Shown: one piece after another, positions 33,864 to 43,163 of the stretch
Layout of the letters: every line of letters starts with the position of its first letter
Numbering within the stretch: the stretch's first letter is position 1
Origin: CAWARU01 sp963784575
GTDB lineage: Bacteria > Pseudomonadota > Gammaproteobacteria > UBA6186 > Azoamicaceae
Assembly (NCBI GenBank): GCA_963784575.1
Contig: CAWARU010000001.1
Span: 2,542,001-2,606,000 of the forward strand
Reading direction: 5' to 3'
Length of the DNA stretch: 64,000 nucleotides
Made by a program: the position numbers and the translations under genes
The notes under the pieces: model-generated
Seen by the model: the letters and a program-made list of their open reading frames with translations, nothing else
Told to the model about the DNA's origin: nothing
Database searches by the model: none

Positions 33864-36800
33864 TCAAAACATCATCTTAAACTTTAAGCTAATAATATGA
33901 GCCGTAAAATTTTTCCTACCCTCATAATCATAAGTTCCCATGAATACGGTACGATCACTGAGACGTACTGTGATGCTGCCTCCGATCATGCCGCCGCTTT
34001 TCGGAAAAGTGGGTCCTTGAGTGATGAAGAGCGGACCGCCTGCAATAAATTGTGAAGTAATGTTGAAACTCGGTTCTTTCAAATATTTCAAGTAAAAGGC
34101 ATGAATTTCAGGAACGAAGCGCTCGGGTTCACTGACTTCGGATAATTTCAGGCCGACAGCCACCTCACCCGCGGTGACATGATTACCGATGACGGTGAGA
34201 TTGGCAGCGCCGCCATTTTTTTCGTTATATTCCCGTTGATTCAAGCGCGTCAATTGATAAGTACCAAGCGGTGTAATCATAAGATTATTAAGCAAGATAT
34301 TGAAACCAACTCTCATCTTGCCCCAGCCTTGCACACCTGTAAAACTTGCTTGTGCGGCTTCATCTAGGAATGCAATGTTGCGTGTGGTTCGATAATTATT
34401 TTGTGCAATGGCAGCCATGAAATCAAAAAAGACATAATTCCAGTATTCGAGGCAGCCATAGACAAAACCTTGTGAGCTGTTGATAAACACTGAATCACCC
34501 GTGAAAAAAGTTTTTGCACCGGTTGCCGCATAGCTTAGGCCAACACCTAATTTCATCCAGCAGCCGATGGGAAAATCCGCCATGACGGCCATTCCGCCGG
34601 TTTGGGCGTTGTAGCCATCCAAGTTTTGGATTGCTTGCTGCTGCATCACATTGCCATAGAAAATTGGACCGACAGTAGGGTGCAGATCTGTCATGTCACC
34701 GGCAGAGTAGCCAAAATTGCCGCATTCATATCTTCTGGTTTCAAAATGCTTGGCGATTTGATCAAACAAAGGATAGAACTGATAGAGACTTGGAATAATT
34801 TCCATGCCATTCACGAGCGGCAAGAGTTGGGTTAAATCGCTGGAGAGATTGGGTCCTGCAGAGGCAAGTGTGAGTAGTAATTCATTGAGACCTGCATTAC
34901 TTGTGCCGCTTTCAAACAATGAAAGAATAGCACTCGAAACACCTACCAAAGAGGGGTTACCAGCTGCGACTGCTTCTGGTGTTGAGTACACAGCCTTGAT
35001 TCTGACATTATTAGGAGGCGTACCGGGATCAAAATCTCTTACAAAGGTCAGGAAGGGATTGTTGGTTTGCGAGATAACAGCAGGACCGTTATCCGTTAAA
35101 CCAAACGAAGTAATGATATCGAAAGTTTGCTGATTCGCGATGCCAATGCCAAGATTGGTGGGATCTACAATGATTGTACCGCCAACTGTAGCTGGTCCAT
35201 TCACGACCAGTTGGCCATAAGTTGGCGTTCCGCTTTGTATAACAGTCGTGATTGATCCGCTGGCTGTCTGAATATAACTGCCAGTTAAGACTTGAGAATT
35301 TGTGAGTAATATATTGCCATTATTAATGAAGGTATTGCTTGTCGTATAGATAGGGTTTTGAAGGGTTAGGGTAACTCCATTGACCAGATTGATGGTTCCA
35401 AAGGGGAAGCCGGGCGCGCCTAAAGTTCCCGTGGTGGTATAATTGGTATTAATATTTAGAACTGAACCAGGACCCCCACCTTGAATATTGCCAAAAGAAC
35501 CACCTGGATTTAAATTTGCGGTACCGGAAACAAGGAAGGTGGAATAGCCTGATATTGGGTTATTGATATTGAGAGTACCTGGGACAAGTATGGTGGTAAC
35601 TCCTGATATGGGTGCTGACGTTGAAAAAGTACCAATAACATTAATTATACCTGTGTTAGTGGAGGAAGTGATGGGAGAATTTATAACGCCGCCAAATATA
35701 TTCAATGTGCCATTATCCAGAAAAGTATTTGCTGCGATAGTGCTTCCGGAATTAACATTAAACATGTTGCTGTTGACTATGGTTCCTACATCTGCTGCAC
35801 TGCCAGCTTGCATGGTGAAAGTGCCGGTATTCTGAATGGTGTTTGCAACAACGGTTCCGCTGTTGCTGAAAGTACCTGCATTCTGAATGGTGTTTGCATC
35901 TATGGTGCCGGCAGCTTGATTATTGAGTATCGCCCCGCCATTATTGTTCAAAGTTGTAACGGTCATATCACTGGCAGTTGTAAAGTTAATACTTGAATTG
36001 CTGAGGGTCCCAATATTCATACTGCTGCCAGCTTGGGATGTGAAGCCAGCAACAGCGTTATTGTTGAAGTTTGTGGCAGTTAAAGATCCTCCGCTGTTTA
36101 ATGCAAAAGTACCGGGAGAATTATTATTTAAGGTCGTGATATTAAATGCGCCGCTCGCGCCAGCAGCGCCGTTGATGGTACCCAGGTTTGTCAGGGTTGC
36201 TGCATTTAAGGTACTGCCGCTATTGGAGGTGAGAGTGGCTCCTGCAGCATTAGTAATCATTGTGTTGGATGTCAAGATGCCGCCATTTAAGAGAGAAAAA
36301 GTAGCGGCATTACTATTAGTCAGAGTGTTTATGGTGAATGTTCCGCCATCGGAAACTGTGCCGCCATTGTTAAAGGTGATGGCGTTTAAAGTACTGCCAG
36401 CATTGCCGGTGAAGGTTGCGCCTGCGGCATTTGTGATTAGGGTGTTTGAAGTTAATGATCCACCATTTGTCAGGGTAAATGCATTATTATTTGTCAGAGT
36501 ATTGATGGTGAAGGCTCCACCATCAGAAACTGTACCTGCATTTGTGAATGCTACTGCGTTTAAAGTACCGCCATTGTTACCAGTGAAGGTTGCGCCTAAG
36601 GGATTTGTAATCATCGTATTTGAAGTTAATGAGCCGCCACTGGTGATCGTAAATGATCCAGAGGTACCGCCATTACTATTAGTCAAAGTATTTATGGTGA
36701 AGTTTCCGCCATCAGAAACTGTGCCGCCATTATTGAAAGTTGGTGTATTTAATGTGCTGCCATTGTTTCCAGTGAAAGTTGCGCCTGCGGCATTTGTAAC

Positions 36801-38282
36801 CACTCCCCCCACCCCTGTAGTTAGAGATCCACCGTTAGTAATAGTATAAGTGCCGCCAGTGTTGTTCACGGTAGGAATGTTGAAAGTACCGCCATTATTA
36901 ACAGTCTGAGTATTCGTGAGTGATGTCGCAGTAAAAGTACCGCTGCTTACAGTGAAATTACTATTATTTGTCAATCCGATCGTACTAATTGTTAGGGTTC
37001 CGCCATTGATGGTAAAATTACCATTATTGGTAAATCCATTCGTTGCGATTGTTAGCGCTCCACCGTTAGTAATAAAAAATCCTTGTCCTGCACCCGTTGC
37101 CAGATTTGATAAATTATTTCCATTAAAATTGTTAATGATGGCTCCTAAATTAAAAATCCCATTCGTATTGCCTACAGCACCATTGTTGATAGTAGTAATA
37201 TTTTGGATTATTGAGTTTGGACTTAGCGTGAAAGTTCCAGTATTATTGATGGTTTGCACGCTAACCGTTCCCGTTCCGCTTACTGTAAATACAGCAGTAT
37301 TGAAGTTAAAAATTTGACCAGCACCCGTTACCGTAAATGTGGTACCCGCTCCGACGTTGACGATATCACTATTGGAAAGACTTGGAGTAGAAATACTACT
37401 GGTGCCGGACATATTTATTGAATTGTGTAGAGCACCTACAGGGGCCGATACCGTTATTCCTGTACCTGTAAGGTTTGCGGAAGAATTTAGAGTGAGGTTA
37501 TAGGTTCCAGTCAATGACGGAGGTCCCACCGTCAATCCATTTGTGATAGGGTGTGCTGCTGTACCCAGTTGGCCAGTAATAACGGGAGTACCTGCAATTC
37601 GAACGGCAAGAGTTTGTCCTGCCGTGCCATTTTCACTGAGATTCCCGGTAAAAGTACCTGGTCCTGTAAAATTAAAGAAACCATTCAATTGTATCCCTGC
37701 GGCAGTGGCAGTTGTAATGGAACCTTGATTGAAATTGATGGTGGCATTCTGACCATTCCCAATGCTGAGAAAGACATCACCTGTTAGTGTTGCAGAGGGA
37801 CTATTAGCACCGATGTTAATGATGGTCGGAGAGGTTGCGTGGGTAGTTAGGGAATAGATTGCATTGGAGGATCCTCCCCCTGCCAATGCCTGTAGTGTGC
37901 CATCTAAACCCAAAGTAAAACCGCTTTGTCCCCCCGTTGCATCTACTGTATCAATCACGCCGTGAGCTGCAGCAGGTTGTGACTGAATGATTCCGGCAGC
38001 TGCAGCTGGAGATTGTGTGGGTCCCGCGACTGTAATGGTGTTGTTTGACGCTTGCCCTACAGGAGGGTTTTGTATACTAACAGCGGCACCTGCTCCGCCG
38101 CTCACAACACCACCGGCATTCACCGTTAAAGTGTCTGGTGTCGTTCCACCTTGCAGCACAACAGGAACAGGAGGTGAAGGCGGAACTGTAACATTGTTTG
38201 CAATACTGCACACTGGAAATGTCAAAAGACTCGAGAGTAAATAAGTTCGAAGATGTTTTCTTTTAATGCGCATCTCAATCAT
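33864..38282 (-). CDS. Autotransporter 3 (type Va), largest paralogue
   Basis: 1472 aa. It may start at codon 1 or at the nearby Met (MRIKRKHLRTYLLSSLLTFP); the signal peptide ends near CSIANN. The passenger has long Gly/Thr/Asn-rich repeats, including several near-identical ~45-residue units (NNGGTVSDGGTFTINTLTN pattern) around residues 480-680. The barrel domain (FGYSAGDMTDLHPTVGPIFYG) ends LKFKMMF. It is more distant from autotransporters 1 and 2 than they are from each other. The internal near-identical units suggest length variation by recombination. Confidence 0.88.
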   Translation of the reverse strand: MIEMRIKRKHLRTYLLSSLLTFPVCSIANNVTVPPSPPVPVVLQGGTTPDTLTVNAGGVVSGGAGAAVSIQNPPVGQASNNTITVAGPTQSPAAAAGIIQSQPAAAHGVIDTVDATGGQSGFTLGLDGTLQALAGGGSSNAIYSLTTHATSPTIINIGANSPSATLTGDVFLSIGNGQNATINFNQGSITTATAAGIQLNGFFNFTGPGTFTGNLSENGTAGQTLAVRIAGTPVITGQLGTAAHPITNGLTVGPPSLTGTYNLTLNSSANLTGTGITVSAPVGALHNSINMSGTSSISTPSLSNSDIVNVGAGTTFTVTGAGQIFNFNTAVFTVSGTGTVSVQTINNTGTFTLSPNSIIQNITTINNGAVGNTNGIFNLGAIINNFNGNNLSNLATGAGQGFFITNGGALTIATNGFTNNGNFTINGGTLTISTIGLTNNSNFTVSSGTFTATSLTNTQTVNNGGTFNIPTVNNTGGTYTITNGGSLTTGVGGVVTNAAGATFTGNNGSTLNTPTFNNGGTVSDGGNFTINTLTNSNGGTSGSFTITSGGSLTSNTMITNPLGATFTGNNGGTLNAVAFTNAGTVSDGGAFTINTLTNNNAFTLTNGGSLTSNTLITNAAGATFTGNAGSTLNAITFNNGGTVSDGGTFTINTLTNSNAATFSLLNGGILTSNTMITNAAGATLTSNSGSTLNAATLTNLGTINGAAGASGAFNITTLNNNSPGTFALNSGGSLTATNFNNNAVAGFTSQAGSSMNIGTLSNSSINFTTASDMTVTTLNNNGGAILNNQAAGTIDANTIQNAGTFSNSGTVVANTIQNTGTFTMQAGSAADVGTIVNSNMFNVNSGSTIAANTFLDNGTLNIFGGVINSPITSSTNTGIINVIGTFSTSAPISGVTTILVPGTLNINNPISGYSTFLVSGTANLNPGGSFGNIQGGGPGSVLNINTNYTTTGTLGAPGFPFGTINLVNGVTLTLQNPIYTTSNTFINNGNILLTNSQVLTGSYIQTASGSITTVIQSGTPTYGQLVVNGPATVGGTIIVDPTNLGIGIANQQTFDIITSFGLTDNGPAVISQTNNPFLTFVRDFDPGTPPNNVRIKAVYSTPEAVAAGNPSLVGVSSAILSLFESGTSNAGLNELLLTLASAGPNLSSDLTQLLPLVNGMEIIPSLYQFYPLFDQIAKHFETRRYECGNFGYSAGDMTDLHPTVGPIFYGNVMQQQAIQNLDGYNAQTGGMAVMADFPIGCWMKLGVGLSYAATGAKTFFTGDSVFINSSQGFVYGCLEYWNYVFFDFMAAIAQNNYRTTRNIAFLDEAAQASFTGVQGWGKMRVGFNILLNNLMITPLGTYQLTRLNQREYNEKNGGAANLTVIGNHVTAGEVAVGLKLSEVSEPERFVPEIHAFYLKYLKEPSFNITSQFIAGGPLFITQGPTFPKSGGMIGGSITVRLSDRTVFMGTYDYEGRKNFTAHIISLKFKMMF

Positions 38283-38379
38283 CTCTCAACATTTACCAAT
38301 GAAATGTTTTGCCGTTTGTGCTTGCCATTACTTTTTGCCAAAGTTGTAAGGACCAGATTCTTGAAATAAAATAAGTGCG

Positions 38380-39435
38380 ATGCCTGGGAATACAAATCTG
38401 CATTGCGAGTCGTATTCTTTCGCGATCCAGAAAAATGATTTCCGAAAATCAGCACCAATCTGCACCAAAGAGTATGTTAACTTGATGAATTTCCTAGATA
38501 AATTTCAAGAATTCAAAACCCTATTATTTAAAGTAGACCACAAACCAATTGTTCGTGAAATAACACATGTTAGTTTAATATCTGTTATTTTTATTCTTCT
38601 TTCTGGTTGTATGGGAGGCACAAAACCACAGGAATTGAGGGCTCATGCAGATCAAATTGCTTCGCTGTCTCACTTTAACAAACAATTAGTGGCAACTCAG
38701 GATTTAAAATTTTTGACGTATCGAAAAATTGCGGGAGCAAATAAAGAAGAAAATTCTGATCTGCATATTTATATTGAAGGGGATGGTCGAAGTTATTTGA
38801 CACCGACACAAGTATCGCCGGATCCAACCCCCCGAAATCCCTTGGCACTGAAACTGGCTATTTTAGATCCACATCCCAAGGTTGTTTATTTAGCGAGACC
38901 TTGCCAATTCACAGTTGAATTTAATGCTGGTTGTGTGCCAGAAATTTGGACCACGAAACGTTTTTCGGAAACAATGATTGCTGCCATGAATGAAGCGGTC
39001 AGTCGAATTAAAGAACAAGAAAAAGCAAAAAAAATTCATTTGATTGGTTTTTCGGGTGGCGCTGCAGTAGCTGCATTGATTGCCGCGCGAAGGCATGATG
39101 TCGTAAGTTTAAGAACTGTGGCAGGGGATTTGGATCATGAAGAAATGAGTGCTTACCATAAGACAATCCCGCTTAACGATGAGAATCTGAATCCTAAGAA
39201 TTTTGCAGCGAGATTAAGAAAGCTGCCGCAGCATCATTTTGCGGGGGAGCGGGATCCCATCGTTCCGCCTTTTATTTCGGAAGGATTTGTAAAGGCAGCG
39301 GCTTCTAAGGAAGATCTTTACTGCATCCAGCCCCTCCAGAGAACAGTTTTAAAAGGGGTTACCCATCATGAAGGTTGGGAAAAGCACTGGCCGCAATTAA
39401 TACAGCAACCTTTGGTTTCTGAGAATAGTGACTGA
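38380..39435 (+). CDS. Lipoprotein alpha/beta hydrolase
   Basis: A serine hydrolase fold with GFSGG nucleophile elbow, Asp in GERDPIVPP and His in GVTHHEGW. A lipobox LLSGC occurs at about residue 73-77 after a hydrophobic stretch (VSLISVIFI), so the mature protein is probably a lipid-anchored envelope protein. The annotated first ATG makes an improbably long n-region. An internal ATG at 38485 is an alternative, and neither has a good ribosome binding site. The 5' part overlaps a stretch resembling autotransporter leaders. The substrate is unknown. Confidence 0.75.
   Translation: MPGNTNLHCESYSFAIQKNDFRKSAPICTKEYVNLMNFLDKFQEFKTLLFKVDHKPIVREITHVSLISVIFILLSGCMGGTKPQELRAHADQIASLSHFNKQLVATQDLKFLTYRKIAGANKEENSDLHIYIEGDGRSYLTPTQVSPDPTPRNPLALKLAILDPHPKVVYLARPCQFTVEFNAGCVPEIWTTKRFSETMIAAMNEAVSRIKEQEKAKKIHLIGFSGGAAVAALIAARRHDVVSLRTVAGDLDHEEMSAYHKTIPLNDENLNPKNFAARLRKLPQHHFAGERDPIVPPFISEGFVKAAASKEDLYCIQPLQRTVLKGVTHHEGWEKHWPQLIQQPLVSENSD
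38511..38600. other. Vestigial autotransporter leader region
   Basis: ATTCAAAACCCTA at 38511 matches the leader directly upstream of autotransporter 2 (33845-33860). The following ~45 bases (GTAGACCACAAACCAATTGT and on) match about 80% with 30129-30172 upstream of autotransporter 1. It looks like the former promoter/leader of an autotransporter gene, now separated from it by autotransporter 3. The lipoprotein gene below reads through it on the other strand. Confidence 0.5.
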
Positions 39436-39443
39436 ATTCAGAG

Positions 39444-41088
39444 TTACAAAATAAACTTGCTGAGATCTTCGTCCTTCACCAAGGTCGCGAGCTGCTGCAT
39501 CACATATTTGCGGTCAATCACGAGCTTAGAGCTTACGAGTTCTGTCGCTTTGAAAGAAACTTCGTCTAAGAGACGTTCCATTACGGTGTGTAAGCGGCGC
39601 GCGCCAATATTTTCACGTTCATTGATTTCCCAGGCAAACTTCGCAATTTGAGAAATGCCATCGGTAGCGAATTCGAGCTCTACGCCTTCGGTTGCGAGCA
39701 GCGCTTGATATTGTACGGTGAGACATGCTTCGGGTTCGGTTAAGATGCGTTCGAAGTCTTCGGCTTGCAGAGCATCTAATTCTACTCGGATTGGTAAACG
39801 GCCTTGCAGTTCGGGTATTAAGATCTGAGGGCTTGGAGAGATGGAAGGCGCCAGAGGCAATAAAAAGGATATGATCGGTTCTGACCATTCCATAGCGAGT
39901 TGAAACAGTGCTGCCTTCTACTAATGGCAGTAAATCGCGTTGTACCCCTTCGCGTGAAACATCGCCGCCACCGCGGTGATCGGAACGTGTGATTTTATCA
40001 ACTTCATCCAAGAATACGATGCCAGATTGCTCGACGCGTTCCAAGGCTCGGGATTTGATTTCTTCATCATTGATGAGTTTTGCAGCTTCTTCTTCGCGCA
40101 AGATTTTGAAAGCATCTTTGACTTTCATCTTGCGGCGGCGAGTGCGATCGCTCGACAAGCTTTGGAAAATATTTTGCAATTGTGTGGTCATTTCTTCCAT
40201 GCCAGGCGGCGCCATGATTTCAACGCCGACAGGGCTTTGGGAAATTTCAATTTCAATTTCAGTGTCGTCAAGTTCGCCTGCCTCGAGTTTTTTACGAAAC
40301 AGCTGTTTTGCTGCGCTTTCAGAAGGTTCTGGCGTGGGAGTTGGTTCGATAAATCCTTCAAAAATCGGAGGTATGGAGGGCTGTGCGGGTGCTGCTGGTG
40401 GGGGAACGATCACGTTCAGGATACGATCGATTGCCGCGTTGTCGGCTCTTTCGCGCACCTTATTCAAAGCCTCTTCGCGTGTCATCTTGACAGAAATGTC
40501 CATGAGATCTCGAATGATGGAATCGACATCGCGGCCCACATAACCTACCTCAGTGAATTTGGTGGCTTCAACCTTGATAAAGGGTGCGCCGGCAAGCTTT
40601 GCCAAACGTCGTGCAATTTCAGTTTTACCGACACCGGTTGGTCCAATCATGAGAATATTTTTAGGGGTGATTTCCGGTCGGAGTTCAGGATTCACTTTCA
40701 TGCGTCGATAGCGATTGCGGAGCGCAATGGCAACCGATCGCTTAGCTGCTTTTTGGCCCACGATATGTTTGTCGAGCTCAACGACAATTTGCTGCGGTGT
40801 CATCACGTCTAAAATTGCAGAGGTCAAAGTACTAGGTGCTGTTTTGAATGTGCTCGGGGCACTTTTTTGTTTGCTGGCTTTGCTGGTTTTGCTTGGTGTA
40901 CTTGATGTACTGAATTTACTCGATGTACTGGATTTACTTGATTTGCTACCAGTCTCTTTGCTCGAGATACTTTTTTGCTTGCTTTGGCTGCTCTGCTTAT
41001 TCAGCTTGCTCTGTTTGCTACGGGCGTCTTTGCTCGCGCTTTCTTTTTTCTTGCTACGAATTTCTTTGCTCATTTTATCTTTACTCAT
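39444..41088 (-). pseudogene. hslU: HslU ATPase of the HslUV protease, frameshifted
   Basis: The first frame (41088 to 39619) carries Walker A GPTGVGKT, Walker B IVFLDEVDKI, the I-domain and sensor region to FIASGAFHLSKPSDL. The family sequence then continues as IPELQGRLPIRVELDAL in the next frame, ending at 39444 with KDEDLSKFIL. One extra base near 39816-39822 (CTTAATACC) explains the break. Sequencing error, a true mutation or, less likely, +1 frameshifting at CTT-A are possible. The N-terminus has an unusual ~85-residue Ser/Lys-rich extension before the normal start at MTPQQIVVELDKHIVGQ. ATGA overlap with hslV shows an operon. Confidence 0.85.
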
Positions 41089-41630
41089 TTTTCATTCCCA
41101 AGTTCTTCGATCGTTGTATGATGGTTGGTATAAACGCAGATATCTGCGGCAATTTTAAGGGACTTCTCTACTATCGCCCGTGGGCTTAGTTTGGTATTTT
41201 CCATTAAGGCAGCTGCAGCGGCTGAAGCATAGGATCCCCCGGAACCGATAGCAATAAACCCGTGTTCAGGTTCAATGACATCCCCATTGCCGGTAATCAT
41301 CAAACTCGCAGTTTTGTCCGCGACGATGAGTAGGGCTTCCAGACGGCGCAGGGCGCGATCGGAACGCCAGTCTTTTGCAAGTTCTACCGCAGCGCGCGTT
41401 AATTGGCCGTGGTATGATTCCAGTTTTTTTTCGAAGCGTTCAAATAAGGTGAATGCATCGGCTGTACCGCCAGCAAATCCTGCAATCACTTTGTTTTGAT
41501 AGAGTCTTCGTACTTTCCGGGCATTGCCTTTCAGAATCGTGTGTCCGTGAGATACTTGACCATCGCCACCAATCACAACATGGTCATTCTTTCGGACACA
41601 AATGATAGTGGTACCGTCATATTGTTTCAA
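41085..41630 (-). CDS. hslV: HslV peptidase subunit of the HslUV protease
   Basis: 181 aa, complete. The catalytic N-terminal threonine is T7, after a short MKQYDG propeptide. Family blocks are intact: GGDGQVSHGHTILKGNARKV, AGFAGGTADAFTLFE, KDWRSDRALRRLEA and AIGSGGSYA. It forms a double hexamer that degrades proteins unfolded by HslU. Its stop overlaps the hslU start by four bases. HslV is inactive alone, so it matters whether hslU is really broken. Confidence 0.95.
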   Translation of the reverse strand: MKQYDGTTIICVRKNDHVVIGGDGQVSHGHTILKGNARKVRRLYQNKVIAGFAGGTADAFTLFERFEKKLESYHGQLTRAAVELAKDWRSDRALRRLEALLIVADKTASLMITGNGDVIEPEHGFIAIGSGGSYASAAAAALMENTKLSPRAIVEKSLKIAADICVYTNHHTTIEELGNEK

Positions 41631-41729
41631 ATTATAATCCCCTCTTACTTAAATAAATAATTAATGACAAAATACTAATTACAATTTTCTGCTATTCCAA
41701 TTTCAGCTATTCCAAGGTTCTCTGCAGTA

Positions 41730-42857
41730 TCAAGGTACTGCGGATGTTTTTTGCTTCCAGCTTCTTTTTCTGGGATACTGCTGCGGGCTCGTAGAATAAG
41801 GACCAAGCGTGACTCGGAACCAACTGTTGCCATCCTGAGTTTTTACTTTTTGAATTTGGCTGTTAAATCCCTGAGATGCAAGCTTTGATTTCAAAGTATC
41901 TGCTTGTTTTGATTCGCGGAAAATGCCAGTTTGAAGGATATAGCGTGTGGCCGCTATTTTCTTGGCAACTGTTGCCGCGGCTGCTTGCTGTTGCCCTGCG
42001 GCTGTTTTTTGCGTGTTAGTTTTTAGGGATGCTTTTGGTTTTGAATCCTTGCTGCTCTTTTTTGCAAACAGTTTTGCAAATGGATTTTTGGAGTCATTCT
42101 TTTTTCTGGTCTTTTCTTTGGAGACTAATTTTTTGGAATGACTACTATTCATGGTATGACTGTTACGATTGCCATGACTATTGTTAACATTGTGACCAGC
42201 ATGGCTGGTATTGCCGTGATGATTGTTTCCTTGTGATTTATTTTTCGTATCATGACTTACGGAATTTGCATGATTTGCAGAACTCGCATGACTTGCATTT
42301 TGCGGCTTTATCTGTTTTGTTTGAGATGAAGCTTGTGGATGATTCCTCTGGGCAGTATTTTTCTGATGTGCTTCGAGCTTTGATTTGCCATGGGTGGTTG
42401 TATGAGTTGAGGCATGGGGTGCATGCGCTGCAGCCGTTGATTGTGTTGTTTGGCTTGCTTGATTTGCGTGTGTTGACTGTGACGCTTGTGCTACTTGTGC
42501 CGCTCTCGCATCTGCAGGCTTTGAGGGTGCATCTGGAAGCTGCACTTCCATGCCAGGGAGCAAAGTGTAAAATTCGAAATCTTGGGTCTTGCCATTTTTG
42601 TTTTGTACTTGGATATGAGTTGAAGTCCTTGTTTTTTCTGCTGTGGTAGTCGTAGGAGGCGTTACCACAACAGTAGGAGCAAGTTTTGCACTTTTCTGAG
42701 TCGTCAAAGACCATTGTCCTGAATAAAGACCATAGGCAAAGATTGCCCCTGCAATTCCTAGGAACATTCCAAGAAAAAGCCATACCCATCCTAAAGAGGA
42801 TGTATTGGAACCCCTGCGACTTGAGCGACGCTGTGTATTTCTGCGATAACCGGCCAT
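41730..42857 (-). CDS. FtsN-like SPOR-domain membrane protein, 3' end frameshifted
   Basis: 375 aa. It has a basic cytoplasmic start, one membrane helix (~24-44), a long periplasmic linker rich in Ser, His, Asn and Lys, and a C-terminal SPOR domain (RYILQTGIFRESKQADTLKS, WFRVTLGPY). SPOR domains bind denuded peptidoglycan at division sites. Directly after LGPY the frame becomes unlike the family. One missing base near 41790-41800 would restore EPAAVSQKKKLEAKNIRST and move the stop to 41707. Position upstream of hslVU is conserved in gammaproteobacteria. Confidence 0.8.
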   Translation of the reverse strand: MAGYRRNTQRRSSRRGSNTSSLGWVWLFLGMFLGIAGAIFAYGLYSGQWSLTTQKSAKLAPTVVVTPPTTTTAEKTRTSTHIQVQNKNGKTQDFEFYTLLPGMEVQLPDAPSKPADARAAQVAQASQSTHANQASQTTQSTAAAHAPHASTHTTTHGKSKLEAHQKNTAQRNHPQASSQTKQIKPQNASHASSANHANSVSHDTKNKSQGNNHHGNTSHAGHNVNNSHGNRNSHTMNSSHSKKLVSKEKTRKKNDSKNPFAKLFAKKSSKDSKPKASLKTNTQKTAAGQQQAAAATVAKKIAATRYILQTGIFRESKQADTLKSKLASQGFNSQIQKVKTQDGNSWFRVTLGPYSTSPQQYPRKRSWKQKTSAVP

Positions 42858-42864
42858 AAGATCA

Positions 42865-42892
42865 ATATGGGTCCAAAAATCTTGAATTCAAT
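42865..42892 (-). promoter_or_regulatory. Possible heat-shock (sigma-32-like) promoter
   Basis: On the minus strand, ATTGAAT and ACCCATAT are separated by 13 bases, close to the sigma-32 consensus (CTTGAAA, 13-15 bases, CCCCATNT). It lies just before the SPOR-hslV-hslU genes, and hslVU is heat-shock controlled in E. coli. The -10 box is only 7 bases from the annotated SPOR ATG, so transcripts would be nearly leaderless for that gene. This makes the call uncertain. Confidence 0.3.
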
Positions 42893-43163
42893 AGAATTCA
42901 TAAAGAGGTTTTAGATGTTCAAATACTGAAAATTAATAGCAATTAAAGTTATTTAGTTTTGAAACTAAAAATTTTCAATATTACCTTTCACAATTTTATC
43001 ATAAATTTGATTACTGAATGGAAATCACATGATCTCGCATGCCGATGTTCTTCTTTTTTCTGCCCTCTTGTCTCCGTTTGGAGCCTCCTCCTTGGATCCA
43101 TTTTTTGCACCGCTCCTATCTTTTAGACAAGTCAACTGAAAAATTCAGACGAAATTTGATAGA
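42893..43163. other. Gene-less spacer between epmB and the SPOR gene
   Basis: No open frame of note. It contains a palindrome TTTAGTTT-TG-AAACTAAA at 42952-42969. Its function is unknown; it could be an operator or the end of the epmB transcript. Confidence 0.4.

Noticed and set aside
31690..37317. Several long plus-strand frames (up to ~300 codons) inside the autotransporter region
   Set aside because: They are antisense shadows of the low-complexity Asn/Gly/Thr repeats of the minus-strand autotransporters, without ribosome binding sites or domain features.
39976..40812. 278-codon plus-strand frame opposite hslU
   Set aside because: It lies entirely antisense to conserved HslU coding sequence and has a Cys/Phe-rich composition typical of a shadow frame.
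42250..42789. 179-codon minus-strand frame within the SPOR gene
   Set aside because: It is an alternative frame of the His/Asn/Ser-rich linker, with no conserved motif.
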